A DNA stretch of 64,000 nucleotides. Source: Clostridia bacterium (GTDB lineage: Bacteria; Bacillota; Clostridia; Christensenellales; Aristaeellaceae). The notes under the pieces are model-generated. The model saw only the letters and a list, made by a program, of their open reading frames with translations. It did no database searches and was not told the origin of the DNA. The translations under genes were made by a program, and so were the position numbers. Every line of letters starts with the position of its first letter. Within the stretch, counting starts at the first letter, position 1. Where the stretch lies: contig JAFSKN010000040.1 in the NCBI GenBank assembly GCA_017448975.1, positions 28,366 to 92,365 on the forward strand, read 5' to 3'. Shown piece after piece: positions 1-8,700 of the stretch.

Positions 1-217
1 CGTCCTGATAATACACCACGGTGGGCTGGGTTTCCGCCGCCGTGAGCACCGTGGTATCCGTCGCGGCGGATACGCTGCTCAGGGCCGTGCTTTCATAAGA
101 GACGGCGGGTTCCTCCTGGCGCAGGGCCAGGGCCACCACCAGCGCCGAAGCGCACAGCACCAGCATCCTTTCCACGTCCACCCGGCGAATATTCAGCTTC
201 CATTTCCATTTTTTCAT
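1..217 (-). CDS. Partial membrane-anchored protein (3' end outside window)
   Basis: A reading frame starts at the ATG complementary to 215-217 and runs off the left edge (72 codons visible). The start is supported by an AAGGAG ribosome binding site 9 nt upstream. The N-terminus is basic (MKKWKWKLNIRR), followed at residues 18-32 by a hydrophobic stretch (MLVLCASALVVALAL) and then a Ser/Thr/Ala-rich segment. This fits a single-pass membrane anchor with the rest outside the cell. No domain is visible in the part present, so no function is assigned. Confidence 0.65.
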   Translation of the reverse strand, partial: MKKWKWKLNIRRVDVERMLVLCASALVVALALRQEEPAVSYESTALSSVSAATDTTVLTAAETQPTVVYYQD

Positions 218-298
218 GGCCGCACACTCCTTCACGTTGTCCTCGCGCTATGGTATGAAGGAGGGGGAGAAAGTATGACGGGCGGCAGTCAGAACAAG

Positions 299-397
299 AA
301 AGTGAAAAGTGAAAAGTGGAAAGTGAAAAGACCGATCTCCGGCTGTTGTTCGCCTGCTGATCAAATCTCCACTTTCCACTTTTCACTTTCCACTTTA
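299..397. repeat. Inverted repeat with short tandem-unit arms (heptad family, variant 1)
   Basis: The left arm (about 300-330) is built of AAAGTGAA/AAGTGGA units. The right arm (about 368-397) is its reverse complement, made of TTTCCACT/TTTTCACT units. The arms enclose about 37 bp. The element lies between two leftward genes and abuts the stop of the sugar transferase. Its architecture matches the GAGAGTT-type elements at 11611, 30971, 53477 and 60367, although the repeat unit differs. Confidence 0.75.
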
Positions 398-402
398 TCC
401 TA

Positions 403-1890
403 TTACATGGCCCCTTTTCTTGTAATCACGGTCAGCACGGTCTTAGCGAGAATTTGCCAGTCCAGCTTCAGGGACCAGTTTTCGATGTATTCCCGGTCCA
501 GCTGCACCACCTGGTCGAAATCCCGGATCTTGCTGCGGCCGCTCACCTGCCACAGGCCGGTGACGCCCGGGCGGGTGGACATGCGCGCCCGGTAGGCGGG
601 CTTATAGTGCTCCCATTCGTCCACCGTGGGGGGACGGGTGCCCACCAAACTCATATCGCCTTTGACCACGTTGAAAAACTGGGGGAATTCGTCCAGGGAC
701 AAATCGCGGATCCAGCCGCCGATGCCCTTTTTCCATTTGCCGTTCTTTTTCTGCTTCATGCCGATGATGCGGGGATCGTGCTCCAGCTTGAACATCAGCT
801 CGTTTTCCTGGCCCGTGGCTTTGGCCAGCTCCTGCTTGCGTTTTTCCGCGTCCATATACATGCTGCGGAACTTGTACATTTCAAACTTCCGGCCGTTTTC
901 GCCGATGCGGGTCTGGTGGAAGAAAATGGGGCCGGGGGAGGCAATATAAATCATGGGCCCTAAGATCAGCGTCAGCAGCCCCGTGATCAGGCAGCCGGCG
1001 GAGCCGATGGTGATATCCATGAGGCGCTTGAGGAACAAATCGCGGCCCGAAATATAGCCTAAGCTCACCGTCAGGGCGGCCTGGCCGCAGATCCACTCGA
1101 TGTCCTTGTGGCGGGCCACGATGCGCTCCAAATTGTTCAGGCTCAAATGCACCGTGATGCCCATGCTGATGATCTGGTCGATCAGGTCGATGGGCATTTC
1201 CTCCGGCGCGTCCAAGAAAATTTCATCCACCCAGTTGGTGACCAGATAGGGAATCAAATTGTCCCCCGTGGCCACCACCGGCAGGGTATCGATTTCCGTA
1301 TCGCCCCGTTTGATGTGCCGCAGCACCCTGTCCTCTTCCCGCAGCTTCACGTTTTCATCCAGCAGGGCCGCGCCCACGATGCGGTAGGTGTTGTAATTGT
1401 GGTTCACCAGCTCTGTGACCACGTCGTGCAGGCGGCTGGCCCTGGCTACCACCAGCAGGCCCGTGCGGTTGCGGATGTGCAGCCGGCTCTGCAAATGGCG
1501 TTTCCACAATGTGCGGCTGAGGAAGCCCAGCAGGATATAGCTCAGCACCGTTTGGAAAAAAACATAGCTCGATCCAGCCAGATTGGCTTCGTTCATGATC
1601 AGGAAAGCGCCGAAAACCAGAGCCAGATACGTGGTCTGGTTCAGCAGCCTGGCAAGCTCATGATAATGGTTTCTTCGGATCACGCCGTGGTACGTGTCGG
1701 CGATCACCATAATGGCCACGTCCAGAAAAGGCAGGAAAATAAACGAACCCCAAAACATGCGCCGCCCGATCATATTGGAAAAGCCCACATGGGTCAAAAA
1801 CGCCAGCAGCAGCGATATTTCCAGCGCTCCGATGTCCATGGCCATAAAATCTAAATGCTGGGACCAGCCCCGCTTTTTTCTCTGGTACAT
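403..1890 (-). CDS. Polyprenyl-phosphate sugar phosphotransferase (exopolysaccharide initiation)
   Basis: This 495-residue membrane enzyme of the polyisoprenyl-phosphate hexose-1-phosphate transferase family (WbaP/CpsE type) would move a sugar-1-phosphate from a nucleotide sugar to undecaprenyl phosphate, the first step of capsule or exopolysaccharide assembly. The N-terminal ~130 residues carry four to five hydrophobic segments. A nucleotide-binding-like middle domain follows to about residue 280. The C-terminal bacterial sugar transferase domain has a membrane helix near 292-316 and the family motifs KRLMDI, YKFRSMYMDAE, LDEFPQFFNV and VGTRPPT. Length is normal for the family. No other polysaccharide genes are in the window. 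The sugar specificity cannot be read from the sequence. Confidence 0.9.
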   Translation of the reverse strand: MYQRKKRGWSQHLDFMAMDIGALEISLLLAFLTHVGFSNMIGRRMFWGSFIFLPFLDVAIMVIADTYHGVIRRNHYHELARLLNQTTYLALVFGAFLIMNEANLAGSSYVFFQTVLSYILLGFLSRTLWKRHLQSRLHIRNRTGLLVVARASRLHDVVTELVNHNYNTYRIVGAALLDENVKLREEDRVLRHIKRGDTEIDTLPVVATGDNLIPYLVTNWVDEIFLDAPEEMPIDLIDQIISMGITVHLSLNNLERIVARHKDIEWICGQAALTVSLGYISGRDLFLKRLMDITIGSAGCLITGLLTLILGPMIYIASPGPIFFHQTRIGENGRKFEMYKFRSMYMDAEKRKQELAKATGQENELMFKLEHDPRIIGMKQKKNGKWKKGIGGWIRDLSLDEFPQFFNVVKGDMSLVGTRPPTVDEWEHYKPAYRARMSTRPGVTGLWQVSGRSKIRDFDQVVQLDREYIENWSLKLDWQILAKTVLTVITRKGAM

Positions 1891-1958
1891 ACCGTCTCCT
1901 TATATATCGTGCCGCGCCGCGGAGGTCCGGCAAACGTTATTTTCTATATTCAGCCGCT

Positions 1959-1987
1959 ATTATACCAAATTTTCCATGGCTTGGCAA
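1959..1987 (-). promoter_or_regulatory. Sigma-A promoter for the sugar transferase gene
   Basis: On the minus strand TTGCCA (1987-1982) and TATAAT (1964-1959) are separated by 17 bp, about 70 bp ahead of the start at 1890. Confidence 0.75.
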
Positions 1988-2052
1988 TAAAAAAATACAC
2001 CGGCGAAAGATTCCTTTCAAAAAAATAACAAAAATGGCAACACATGAAAATG

Positions 2053-2347
2053 AAAATATTGTTACTACTCAGCCCCCCTGGAAGAACCACCGAGAAACGG
2101 CGTCAAGGGGGGATTGTCAAGGGGAACTCCCCTTGACTGAAATCCGCACCGGCGGCGTGTACGCCGGGAGGACGGAAAATTTCAGGCGGGAGCGCAGACG
2201 ACCAGATGAAATTTTCCTTCCTTGCGGTTTTTCCGCCCGGGAGCACCGAAGGTGCGAGAGGAAAAACCGTGGGGGGGTACGCGGGGGGGATGGAATCCCC
2301 GCCCGCGTGTTACTACGAAGCCGAAGGCTGAGTAGGAACAAAATATT
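2053..2347. repeat. Long nested palindromic intergenic element sharing a core with 44086-44399
   Basis: The outer arms are inverted: AAAATATTGTTACTACTCAGCC near 2053-2074 pairs with GGCTGAGTAGGAACAAAATAT near 2326-2347. Inside are further hairpins, among them GTCAAGGGGAACTCCCCTTGAC (2116-2137), then AATCCGCA (2141-2148) and a GGCGGCGTGTACGCC hairpin. The same order (GGGGGAACTCCCCC hairpin, AATCCGCA, GGCGGCGTGTACG) occurs at 44126-44182. The stretch between 1890 and 2468 holds no convincing gene apart from this element and the promoter at 1959. Confidence 0.7.
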
Positions 2348-2467
2348 CATCGTTTTTCAATTATCCTCTGGCTATTAGCCCGATTTTGTGCTATTATGAA
2401 ATTGGCGTTTTGCGGTTTTTCCGCACATCGATGATATCCTTGCAGAGGGCAGAAACGGAGCGATGAA

Positions 2468-4222
2468 ATGACAAACGCACAGCAACAACTGCATTGGACG
2501 CGAAGCCGCTATTTTGTGCGGGGAGCATTCCGGCGGTTTTTCATCCCGGCGCTGTTCAGCAGCTTTTGGATGGCGGTGGCCGGCGTGGCGGACAGCGTGT
2601 TCGTGGGCAACGGCATCGGCACGGAGGGGCTTGCCGCCATCGGTTTCGGCCAGCCGGTCTATCTGTTTTATAATATTTTGAGCTACGGTTTTTCCATCGG
2701 CGGCTCCATCCACTACGCTTCTAAGCTGGCGGAGGGGCGCGAGGCGGAGGGCAACCGCATTTTCCATACCGTCCTGCGGCTGCTGCTGACGGTGTATCTG
2801 GCGACGGCGGCGCTGGGCCTGCTGTTTTTGCCCCAGCTCATGAGCCTGCTGGGCGCCGATCCGGCGGACGAGCTGACGCGCTCTTATATCCGCACGCAGC
2901 TGATCTTTGTTCCCATCATGTTCTGCCAGGGGCCGTTCTATTACTTCGTCAACGCCGACAACGGCCCCAAAACGGCGGCGCTGGCCATGTCGGCCTCCGG
3001 CATCCTGGATACGGTTTTCAGCTATATCTTCATCATCCAGATGGGGCTGGGCGTGCGCGGCTCCGTCTATTCCACGGTGGCGGGCGCGGCGGTGATGCTG
3101 AGCATAACCGGCTGGCACATCCTCAAGCGCCGGGGGTCGCTGCGCTTCATCTGGGCGAAGCTGGACTGGCGCGGCATCGGCCTCTCCGCCCGGACGGGCT
3201 TTGCCACCTCGCTGCAATACCTGTATCAGTTCATCACCATTATCCTGGTGAACCGCCTGCTGGTGCGCATCGGCGGCGGACTCGCCGTGGCCGCTTTCGA
3301 CGTGGTGTATAACATTTCGCTGCTGTGCGCGTCCGTTTCGGACGGAACCAACATGGCCACCGAGCCCATGCTCTCCAGCTACCGCAGCGAACGCAACCTT
3401 GGCAATGTGCGCATCACGCTGGGGCTTTCGCTGCTGTGGTCCGGCGTCATTTCCCTGGTGTTCGCCGCCGCGCTGACGCTCTTTGCGCCCCAGCTGTGCG
3501 CCGTGTTCGGCATGGGCGGGGGCGTGGAGGCGTCGTACACACAGGCGGGCATCCGCATCTTCGCGCTCAGCGTTCTGCCCGCCATGGTCAACGCGGTGTT
3601 CTGCGGATATTACCAGTCCATTCTGCGGGAGTGGCTGTCGTACCTCATTACGTTCCTTCGTTCGTTCGTGTTCTATCTGCTGGCGCTGTTGATTCTGGGC
3701 CAGGGTGGCATGTCCGCTTTCTGGTACGTCTTTGTCACGGCGGAGGCTTTGTCCTTCCTGGTGTGGGTGCCCGTGGCCATCGTCCGGGGCGGCTTTCTCC
3801 AGCTTCGGGATATCGATGTCAGCGGCACAAAGAGCGTGGTGATCGAGCAGTCCTCCCAGTCCATTTCCGATGTGGTGCAGCAGATTCAATCCTTCTGCGA
3901 GGAGAGGGGCACGGGCTCCAAGCAGGTCATGTACATCGGCCTGACCATTGAGGAAGTCTGCTGTGTCATCGTGGAGCACTGCAAGGAGCAGATGGGGGAT
4001 ATTTACATTCAGGTGACGGTGGTGGTGGAAGGCGGCGACACGGCGCTGTTCCTGCGGGACAACGCCTTTGCCTATAACCCCCTGGGAACGAACACGGACG
4101 CGGACGACCTGACCGCCGAGGAACAGGCGGAGCTGCTGGGCGTGCGCATCGTGCAGAAATCGGCCAAGGAATTTTATTACAGGCGTTATTCCGGGTTCAA
4201 TACACTGGTGATCCGGCTGTGA
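2468..4222 (+). CDS. MATE-type transporter fused to a degenerate RsbW-like ATPase domain
   Basis: Residues ~20-445 are a twelve-helix MATE/MatE transporter (for example FSSFWMAVAGVADSVFVGNG at the N-terminus), expected to use an ion gradient to export a small molecule. Residues ~452-584 form a separate cytosolic domain that resembles the HATPase_c_2 fold of anti-sigma kinases (IGLTIEEVCCVIVEHC near residue 490, LRDNAFAYNPL, ELLGVRIVQ). Key ATP/Mg ligands look altered: the N-box Asn is Val, and the first glycine box lacks its glycines. The 584-residue length exceeds a normal MATE (~450) by this domain. The next gene, 9 nt downstream, encodes a SpoIIE-type phosphatase, so the two probably work together. 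An ACGGAG ribosome binding site supports the ATG at 2468. Confidence 0.85.
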   Translation: MTNAQQQLHWTRSRYFVRGAFRRFFIPALFSSFWMAVAGVADSVFVGNGIGTEGLAAIGFGQPVYLFYNILSYGFSIGGSIHYASKLAEGREAEGNRIFHTVLRLLLTVYLATAALGLLFLPQLMSLLGADPADELTRSYIRTQLIFVPIMFCQGPFYYFVNADNGPKTAALAMSASGILDTVFSYIFIIQMGLGVRGSVYSTVAGAAVMLSITGWHILKRRGSLRFIWAKLDWRGIGLSARTGFATSLQYLYQFITIILVNRLLVRIGGGLAVAAFDVVYNISLLCASVSDGTNMATEPMLSSYRSERNLGNVRITLGLSLLWSGVISLVFAAALTLFAPQLCAVFGMGGGVEASYTQAGIRIFALSVLPAMVNAVFCGYYQSILREWLSYLITFLRSFVFYLLALLILGQGGMSAFWYVFVTAEALSFLVWVPVAIVRGGFLQLRDIDVSGTKSVVIEQSSQSISDVVQQIQSFCEERGTGSKQVMYIGLTIEEVCCVIVEHCKEQMGDIYIQVTVVVEGGDTALFLRDNAFAYNPLGTNTDADDLTAEEQAELLGVRIVQKSAKEFYYRRYSGFNTLVIRL

Positions 4223-4231
4223 GGTGAGAAG

Positions 4232-5860
4232 ATGAAACAGAACGAAAAAAAGGCGAAGAAGAAAAAGATGTTTCCCCTCAGTAGGAAGCTGGCGCTGATG
4301 GTGGCGGCCATCACCCTCTCTTTGAGCGCGGTGATGATCGTGCTGAGCTATGAGCATTACAAAACCGAAATGTACGCCCACTACGAGGAGTTCGCCATGA
4401 ACGTGGGCGCGGTGGCGGCGTCCCAGCTGGACCCGGACAGGATCCAGTATTACCTGGACACAGGCGAAAAGGACGAGGCCTATGAAACGGCGTACAAAAC
4501 GCTGTGCGATATCCGGGAAAACGGCGGCGTGATGTACCTGTACGTCGTCAAGCCGGAGAGGTACGAGGTGTGGTACGTTCTGGACACCGACCCCACGGAG
4601 AACGCCATCCCCCTGGGCTATCACGAGCCGTACTATCAGGGGGCGTTCGCCGAAAACGCCGAGCGCCTGGCGCGGGGCGAACGCATTGAGCCGCTGGTCA
4701 GCAACGAGCAGTTCGGCTGGCTGATGAGCGTATACTATCCCATGAAGACCTCGTCCGGCGCGCCCGCGGGCTATGTGGGCGTGGATATCCAGATGACCGA
4801 CGTGATGAACGATCTGGGCCGTTTCGCGCGGCAAATGATCCTGCTGATGGCCGCGCTGACGGTGGCCTTCTCCCTGGTGTTCATCCGCATCACGACCGCC
4901 ACCATGGCAAAGCCCATCAACCGGCTGTCGGCCGCGGCGGAAAAGCTGGTAGAAGAGCAATCCAGCGAGGGAACGGAGACGTCCATCTTCAATCAGCTCA
5001 CCATTCGTTCCAACGACGAAGTGGGCGCGCTGTATGGGAGCCTCTCCCAGATGGAACACGACATGAACGCCTATATCCGCAATCTGGTGAGCGTGACGGC
5101 GGAGAAGGAACGCATCGGCGCGGAGCTGAACGTGGCCACGCAGATCCAGGCGGATATGCTGCCGCGGATCTTCCCCGCGTTCCCCGACCGCAGGGAATTT
5201 GACATCTACGCCAGCATGACTCCCGCCAAAGAGGTGGGCGGCGACTTCTATGATTTCTTCCTGGTGGACGACGACCATATCGGCCTGGTGATGGCGGACG
5301 TTTCCGGCAAGGGCGTTCCCGCCGCGCTGTTCATGGTGATCGCCAAGACGCTCATCAAGAACCGGGCCATGATGGGTGAAAGCCCCGCGGAGGTCCTGCG
5401 GCATGTGAACGAACAGCTTTGGGAGGGCAACGAAGCGGAGCTGTTCGTTACCGTATGGCTGGCGGTGATCGAAATTTCCACCGGCAAGGGCCTGGCCGCC
5501 AACGCCGGGCATGAGCATCCCGCGCTCCGCCGGGCGGACGGCAGCTATGAGCTTGTGGTTTACCGCCATTCCCCAGCCGTGGCGACCCTGGACACCATCC
5601 GATTCCGGGAGCATGCCTTTGAGCTCTATCCCGGCGACACGCTGTTCGTGTATACCGACGGGGTGACGGAGGCCACCAACGCCAGGAATGAGCTCTTCGG
5701 CACGGACCGCATGCTGGCCGCCCTGAACAGTGACCTCGACGCTTCGCCCCAGCAGCTGCTGACGAACGTGCGGGCAAGGATCGATTCCTTCGTGGACACC
5801 GCGCCGCAGTTTGACGATATCACCATGCTGGCCTTCCATTATTCCGGGCCGGAAAAATAA
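4232..5860 (+). CDS. Membrane sensor with SpoIIE/RsbU-type PP2C phosphatase domain
   Basis: This 542-residue protein has a lysine-rich start, membrane helices near 20-41 and 200-222, and an extracytoplasmic sensor region of about 155 residues between them (Cache-like by layout). A HAMP segment to about 275 and a short linker lead to a PPM/SpoIIE phosphatase domain (~305-540). Metal-binding aspartates are visible in EVGGDFYDFF (~334), ADVSGKGVPAALFM (~355) and YTDGVTEA (~473). The family dephosphorylates a serine on a STAS-domain antagonist. A STAS protein and an ATPase-like partner are encoded at 57323-58173, and the upstream gene carries a fused ATPase-like domain. The gene follows the MATE fusion by 9 nt with a GAGGTGAG ribosome binding site. 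Confidence 0.9.
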   Translation: MKQNEKKAKKKKMFPLSRKLALMVAAITLSLSAVMIVLSYEHYKTEMYAHYEEFAMNVGAVAASQLDPDRIQYYLDTGEKDEAYETAYKTLCDIRENGGVMYLYVVKPERYEVWYVLDTDPTENAIPLGYHEPYYQGAFAENAERLARGERIEPLVSNEQFGWLMSVYYPMKTSSGAPAGYVGVDIQMTDVMNDLGRFARQMILLMAALTVAFSLVFIRITTATMAKPINRLSAAAEKLVEEQSSEGTETSIFNQLTIRSNDEVGALYGSLSQMEHDMNAYIRNLVSVTAEKERIGAELNVATQIQADMLPRIFPAFPDRREFDIYASMTPAKEVGGDFYDFFLVDDDHIGLVMADVSGKGVPAALFMVIAKTLIKNRAMMGESPAEVLRHVNEQLWEGNEAELFVTVWLAVIEISTGKGLAANAGHEHPALRRADGSYELVVYRHSPAVATLDTIRFREHAFELYPGDTLFVYTDGVTEATNARNELFGTDRMLAALNSDLDASPQQLLTNVRARIDSFVDTAPQFDDITMLAFHYSGPEK

Positions 5861-6000
5861 AGGGCATCAGTGGAGGCACAACAATTTTATGCCTCGGCCT
5901 TCCAGCCACGTCCACGCATGTTCCGGCTTCAGGTACTTTTCTATTCCAATCTCCTTCACAAATCCGATTTGTGATTCATACGAAAAAGGGTTGCGCAGCC

Positions 6001-6029
6001 TTGACCGGCTTCCTTTTCGCTGGTATAAT
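6001..6029 (+). promoter_or_regulatory. Sigma-A promoter for the DHH gene
   Basis: TTGACC (6001-6006), 17 bp, TATAAT (6024-6029), about 57 bp ahead of the ATG at 6086. Confidence 0.8.
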
Positions 6030-6085
6030 AGACGCGGAAAATCGTTCCGTTCATCGGTATTTATCGTTCAGGAGGTACGACCAAA

Positions 6086-7021
6086 ATGGAGGAACAGAAA
6101 AAAAGGCTCGTTACCCGCAGTGATTTTGACGGGCTGGCATGCGCTATGATGATGCGGGAGATGGGCTTGATCGACCAGATCAAGTTCGTGCATCCCAAGG
6201 ACGTGCAGGACGGCAAAATCGAACTGTCCAAAAATGATATCACCACCAATCTGCCCTATGATCCCCGGGTGGATCTGGCCTTTGACCACCACGAATCCGA
6301 AATGGACCGCCTGAAAGCGCAGGAAACCGGCGGCAAGCTGATCATCGATCCCAACGCCCGCAGCGCCGCCCGGGTGGTGTACGATTATTACGGCGGCAAG
6401 GCCACCTTCCCCCATATCAGCGACGATCTCATGGCCGCCGTAGACAAGGGCGACAGCGCCGACTTTACTTTGGAAGAAATTCTGAATCCCAAGGGCTGGG
6501 TGCTGCTGCATTACCTGATGGACCCCCGCACGGGCTTAGGCCGCTTCCGCAATTTCCGCATTTCCAACTATGATCTGATGATGGAATTGATCGGCTACTG
6601 CATGAATCATTCCATCGACGAGATTTTGGAGCTGCCCGACGTGAGGGAGCGCGTGGACCTGTACTTCCAGCAGGCGGAGCTGTTCAAGGAACAGTTAAAG
6701 CGCCTGGCGAAGCTGGAAGGCAAAGTGGTGGTGCTGGATCTGCGCAATGAAGAAATCATCCACGCGGGCAACCGCTTCATGATTTACGCCCTCTACCCCG
6801 AAGCCCAGATTTCCGTTCACGTGGCCTGGGGCTTCCAGAAGCAGAACACCGCCGTCATGATCGGCAAATCCATTGTGAACAAGGCGTCTCAGGCCGATAT
6901 CGGCGAACTGTGCCTGAAATACGGCGGCGGCGGCCACCACAACGCCGGCACCTGCCAGCTGGACAACGATAAGGTGGATCAGGAGCTGCCCAACATTGTG
7001 GCGGCGCTGAACGCCGAGTAA
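6086..7021 (+). CDS. DHH/DHHA1-family phosphoesterase
   Basis: This 311-residue protein shows the DHH superfamily layout. An N-terminal TRSDFDGLACAMMM supplies the metal-binding DxD-like motif, DHHES near residue 70 is the signature, and a C-terminal DHHA1 domain ends in GGGGHHNAGTCQL. Family members hydrolyse phosphodiester or phosphoanhydride bonds (oligoribonucleotides, cyclic dinucleotide products, polyphosphate). Which substrate applies here cannot be decided. It has its own promoter and a terminator and is the gene immediately left of the replication origin. The ribosome binding site AGGAGG lies just upstream of the ATG. Confidence 0.85.
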   Translation: MEEQKKRLVTRSDFDGLACAMMMREMGLIDQIKFVHPKDVQDGKIELSKNDITTNLPYDPRVDLAFDHHESEMDRLKAQETGGKLIIDPNARSAARVVYDYYGGKATFPHISDDLMAAVDKGDSADFTLEEILNPKGWVLLHYLMDPRTGLGRFRNFRISNYDLMMELIGYCMNHSIDEILELPDVRERVDLYFQQAELFKEQLKRLAKLEGKVVVLDLRNEEIIHAGNRFMIYALYPEAQISVHVAWGFQKQNTAVMIGKSIVNKASQADIGELCLKYGGGGHHNAGTCQLDNDKVDQELPNIVAALNAE

Positions 7022-7038
7022 TTTCATCCCTTGCGTTT

Positions 7039-7072
7039 TCCTCGGATCGTTCCGGCGATCCGGGGTTTTTTA
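7039..7072 (+). terminator. Rho-independent terminator of the DHH gene
   Basis: The stem CGGATCG / CGATCCG with a short loop is followed by GGGG and six T residues. Confidence 0.8.
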
Positions 7073-7571
7073 TGTTCCCGTTGCCATTTTTGCAAGTGGA
7101 TAACCGCGTATTTTTTGTGGATAACCACGGCATAACTTCTTTTCCAGGCGCATAAAATGCAGGCAGGGCCGTCTTTTTCTTTTCCACAGGCTGTGAAAGC
7201 AGCGATTGTGGATCGTGTGGATAACCCTTTTGGATGACAAAAATGGCAAATCGCCCGTTTTCCAGTGTTTTACATTTTTAATGCGTCTTGATTTTTTTGT
7301 GAAAATATGAGACAATATCACCAGTTCCGGTTTTTCCGAAAAAGGCCATATCCTGCCCGGAAAAACGGCGCCTGCGGCGCGGGAGCGCGCGGAAAGGGCT
7401 TTTCCCCACTTTTTCCTCGTTTATCCCCATATTTATCCCAAGGGAAAAGCGTGAAAAATCAAGGGGTACACCCGCTTATCCACACTTTCCCCGGTTCTAC
7501 TACTACTACTGAATTATATATACTACTACTACTCTGGCGGCACGCGCCGCCCAAAGGGAGATGAACATGCG
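7073..7571. other. oriC: Chromosome replication origin (oriC) with DnaA boxes and DnaA-trio repeats
   Basis: This 500-bp non-coding, AT-rich stretch holds several DnaA boxes. Perfect TTATCCACA is present on the minus strand at 7116-7124 and 7216-7224 and on the plus strand at 7476-7484. Near matches lie at 7095-7103, 7180-7188 (TTTTCCACA), 7207-7215, 7421-7429 and 7433-7441. Right of the last perfect box comes a short GC-rich spacer (7485-7497) and then DnaA-trios: (TAC)4 at 7498-7509, an AT-rich GAATTATATA, and (TAC)4 again at 7521-7532. Box, GC spacer and trios match the basal unwinding system described for Bacillus subtilis oriC. dnaN starts 40 bp further right. dnaA is not in the window. 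Confidence 0.9.
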
Positions 7572-8699
7572 ATGCATTTTCGCATTCAAACGGATGAAAT
7601 GAATTACGGTTTAGGCATGGTGACCCGCGCCATCGCGCCCAGGCCCGTGAAGCAGGCCTATGACGGCGTGCTGATCGAAACGGTGGAGGACGGGCTGTTG
7701 CTTACCTGCACGGACGGGGAAATGAGCATCAAGGCCCAGGTGAGCGCCCTGATCGAAGAAGACGGCTGCGCCTTGCTGCCCGCCAAGCTGTTCGCCGAAA
7801 TGATGCGCAAGCAGCCCGCGGGCGAAGTGGACGTGAAGGTGGACGACCGCATGCGCGCCGCCATCCGCAGCCGGGGCAGCAACACGTCCATGGCCTGCAT
7901 GGCGGCGGAGGACTTTCCGGATATCCGGGACGTGGCGGAGGAATACCGCGTGTCCCTGCCCTGCAATCGGTTCCGGGACGCGGTGAGCAAGGTGCAGTTC
8001 GCCGTATCCAACGACGAAAGCCGCAAGATTTTAACGGGCATCCTGATGGAAGTCTATGAAAAAGAAACCCTGCTGGTGGGCCTGGACGGGTTCCGGCTTG
8101 CTTTGCAGCGCATTCAGGCGGAAAACGCCCTGCCCGCGAACCTGAAAAAGGATCATCTGCACGCGGTCACCCCGGGCAAAATTTTGAGCGAAGTGAGCAA
8201 AATGCTGCCGGACAGCGAGGACCCCGCCGAAATCACCTTCAATTCCTCGCATATCATGTATTCCTTCGCCGGCGTGAAGGTGTACGCCACGCTGCTCACG
8301 GGCGAATTCATCGATTATCAGAAGATTCTGCCCGCCGCCTGGACCACCGAGGTGCAGGTGATGCGGTCCCTGTTTTCCGACGCCATTGACCGCTGCAGCC
8401 TGATGGCCCGGGAAGGCAAAAACAACCTGATCTATTTGCATCTGATCCCCGAAGGGCGCATGGAAATGACCGCCAACGCCGAGCGCGGCGACGTGCATGA
8501 GGAGCTGGATATCGGCTTCGTTGGCAACGAGCTGAATATCGCCTTCAATTCCCGGTATTTGACCGATATCATCCACAATATCGACGGCGAACGCCTGCGC
8601 ATGTGCTTCAACACCAACGTGTCCCCCTGCATGATTCTGCCGGAGGAGGGCAACGATTTTACGTTCCTGCTGCTGCCGGTCAGAATTTTTAATCGGTAA
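7572..8699 (+). CDS. dnaN: DNA polymerase III sliding clamp (beta subunit)
   Basis: The 375-residue protein aligns along its length with the three-domain beta clamp. Recognisable are the N-terminal MHFRIQTDEMNYGLGMVTRA, the middle FAVSNDESRKILTGIL, which is typical of the second domain, and the C-terminal NSRYLTDIIHNI with a final LLLPVRIFN, the usual LMPVR-type tail. The clamp tethers the replicative polymerase to DNA. The ATG at 7572 is preferred because AAAGGGAG ends 11 nt upstream; an ATG at 7561 is in another frame and soon stops. It lies directly beside the unwinding region of oriC. Confidence 0.97.
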   Translation: MHFRIQTDEMNYGLGMVTRAIAPRPVKQAYDGVLIETVEDGLLLTCTDGEMSIKAQVSALIEEDGCALLPAKLFAEMMRKQPAGEVDVKVDDRMRAAIRSRGSNTSMACMAAEDFPDIRDVAEEYRVSLPCNRFRDAVSKVQFAVSNDESRKILTGILMEVYEKETLLVGLDGFRLALQRIQAENALPANLKKDHLHAVTPGKILSEVSKMLPDSEDPAEITFNSSHIMYSFAGVKVYATLLTGEFIDYQKILPAAWTTEVQVMRSLFSDAIDRCSLMAREGKNNLIYLHLIPEGRMEMTANAERGDVHEELDIGFVGNELNIAFNSRYLTDIIHNIDGERLRMCFNTNVSPCMILPEEGNDFTFLLLPVRIFNR

Positions 8700-8700
8700 A

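Noticed and set aside
2375-5839. 1154-codon open frame on the minus strand
   Set aside because: It is antisense to the MATE fusion and SpoIIE phosphatase genes, His/Gln/Arg-rich, without a recognisable domain; a by-product of GC-rich codon use.
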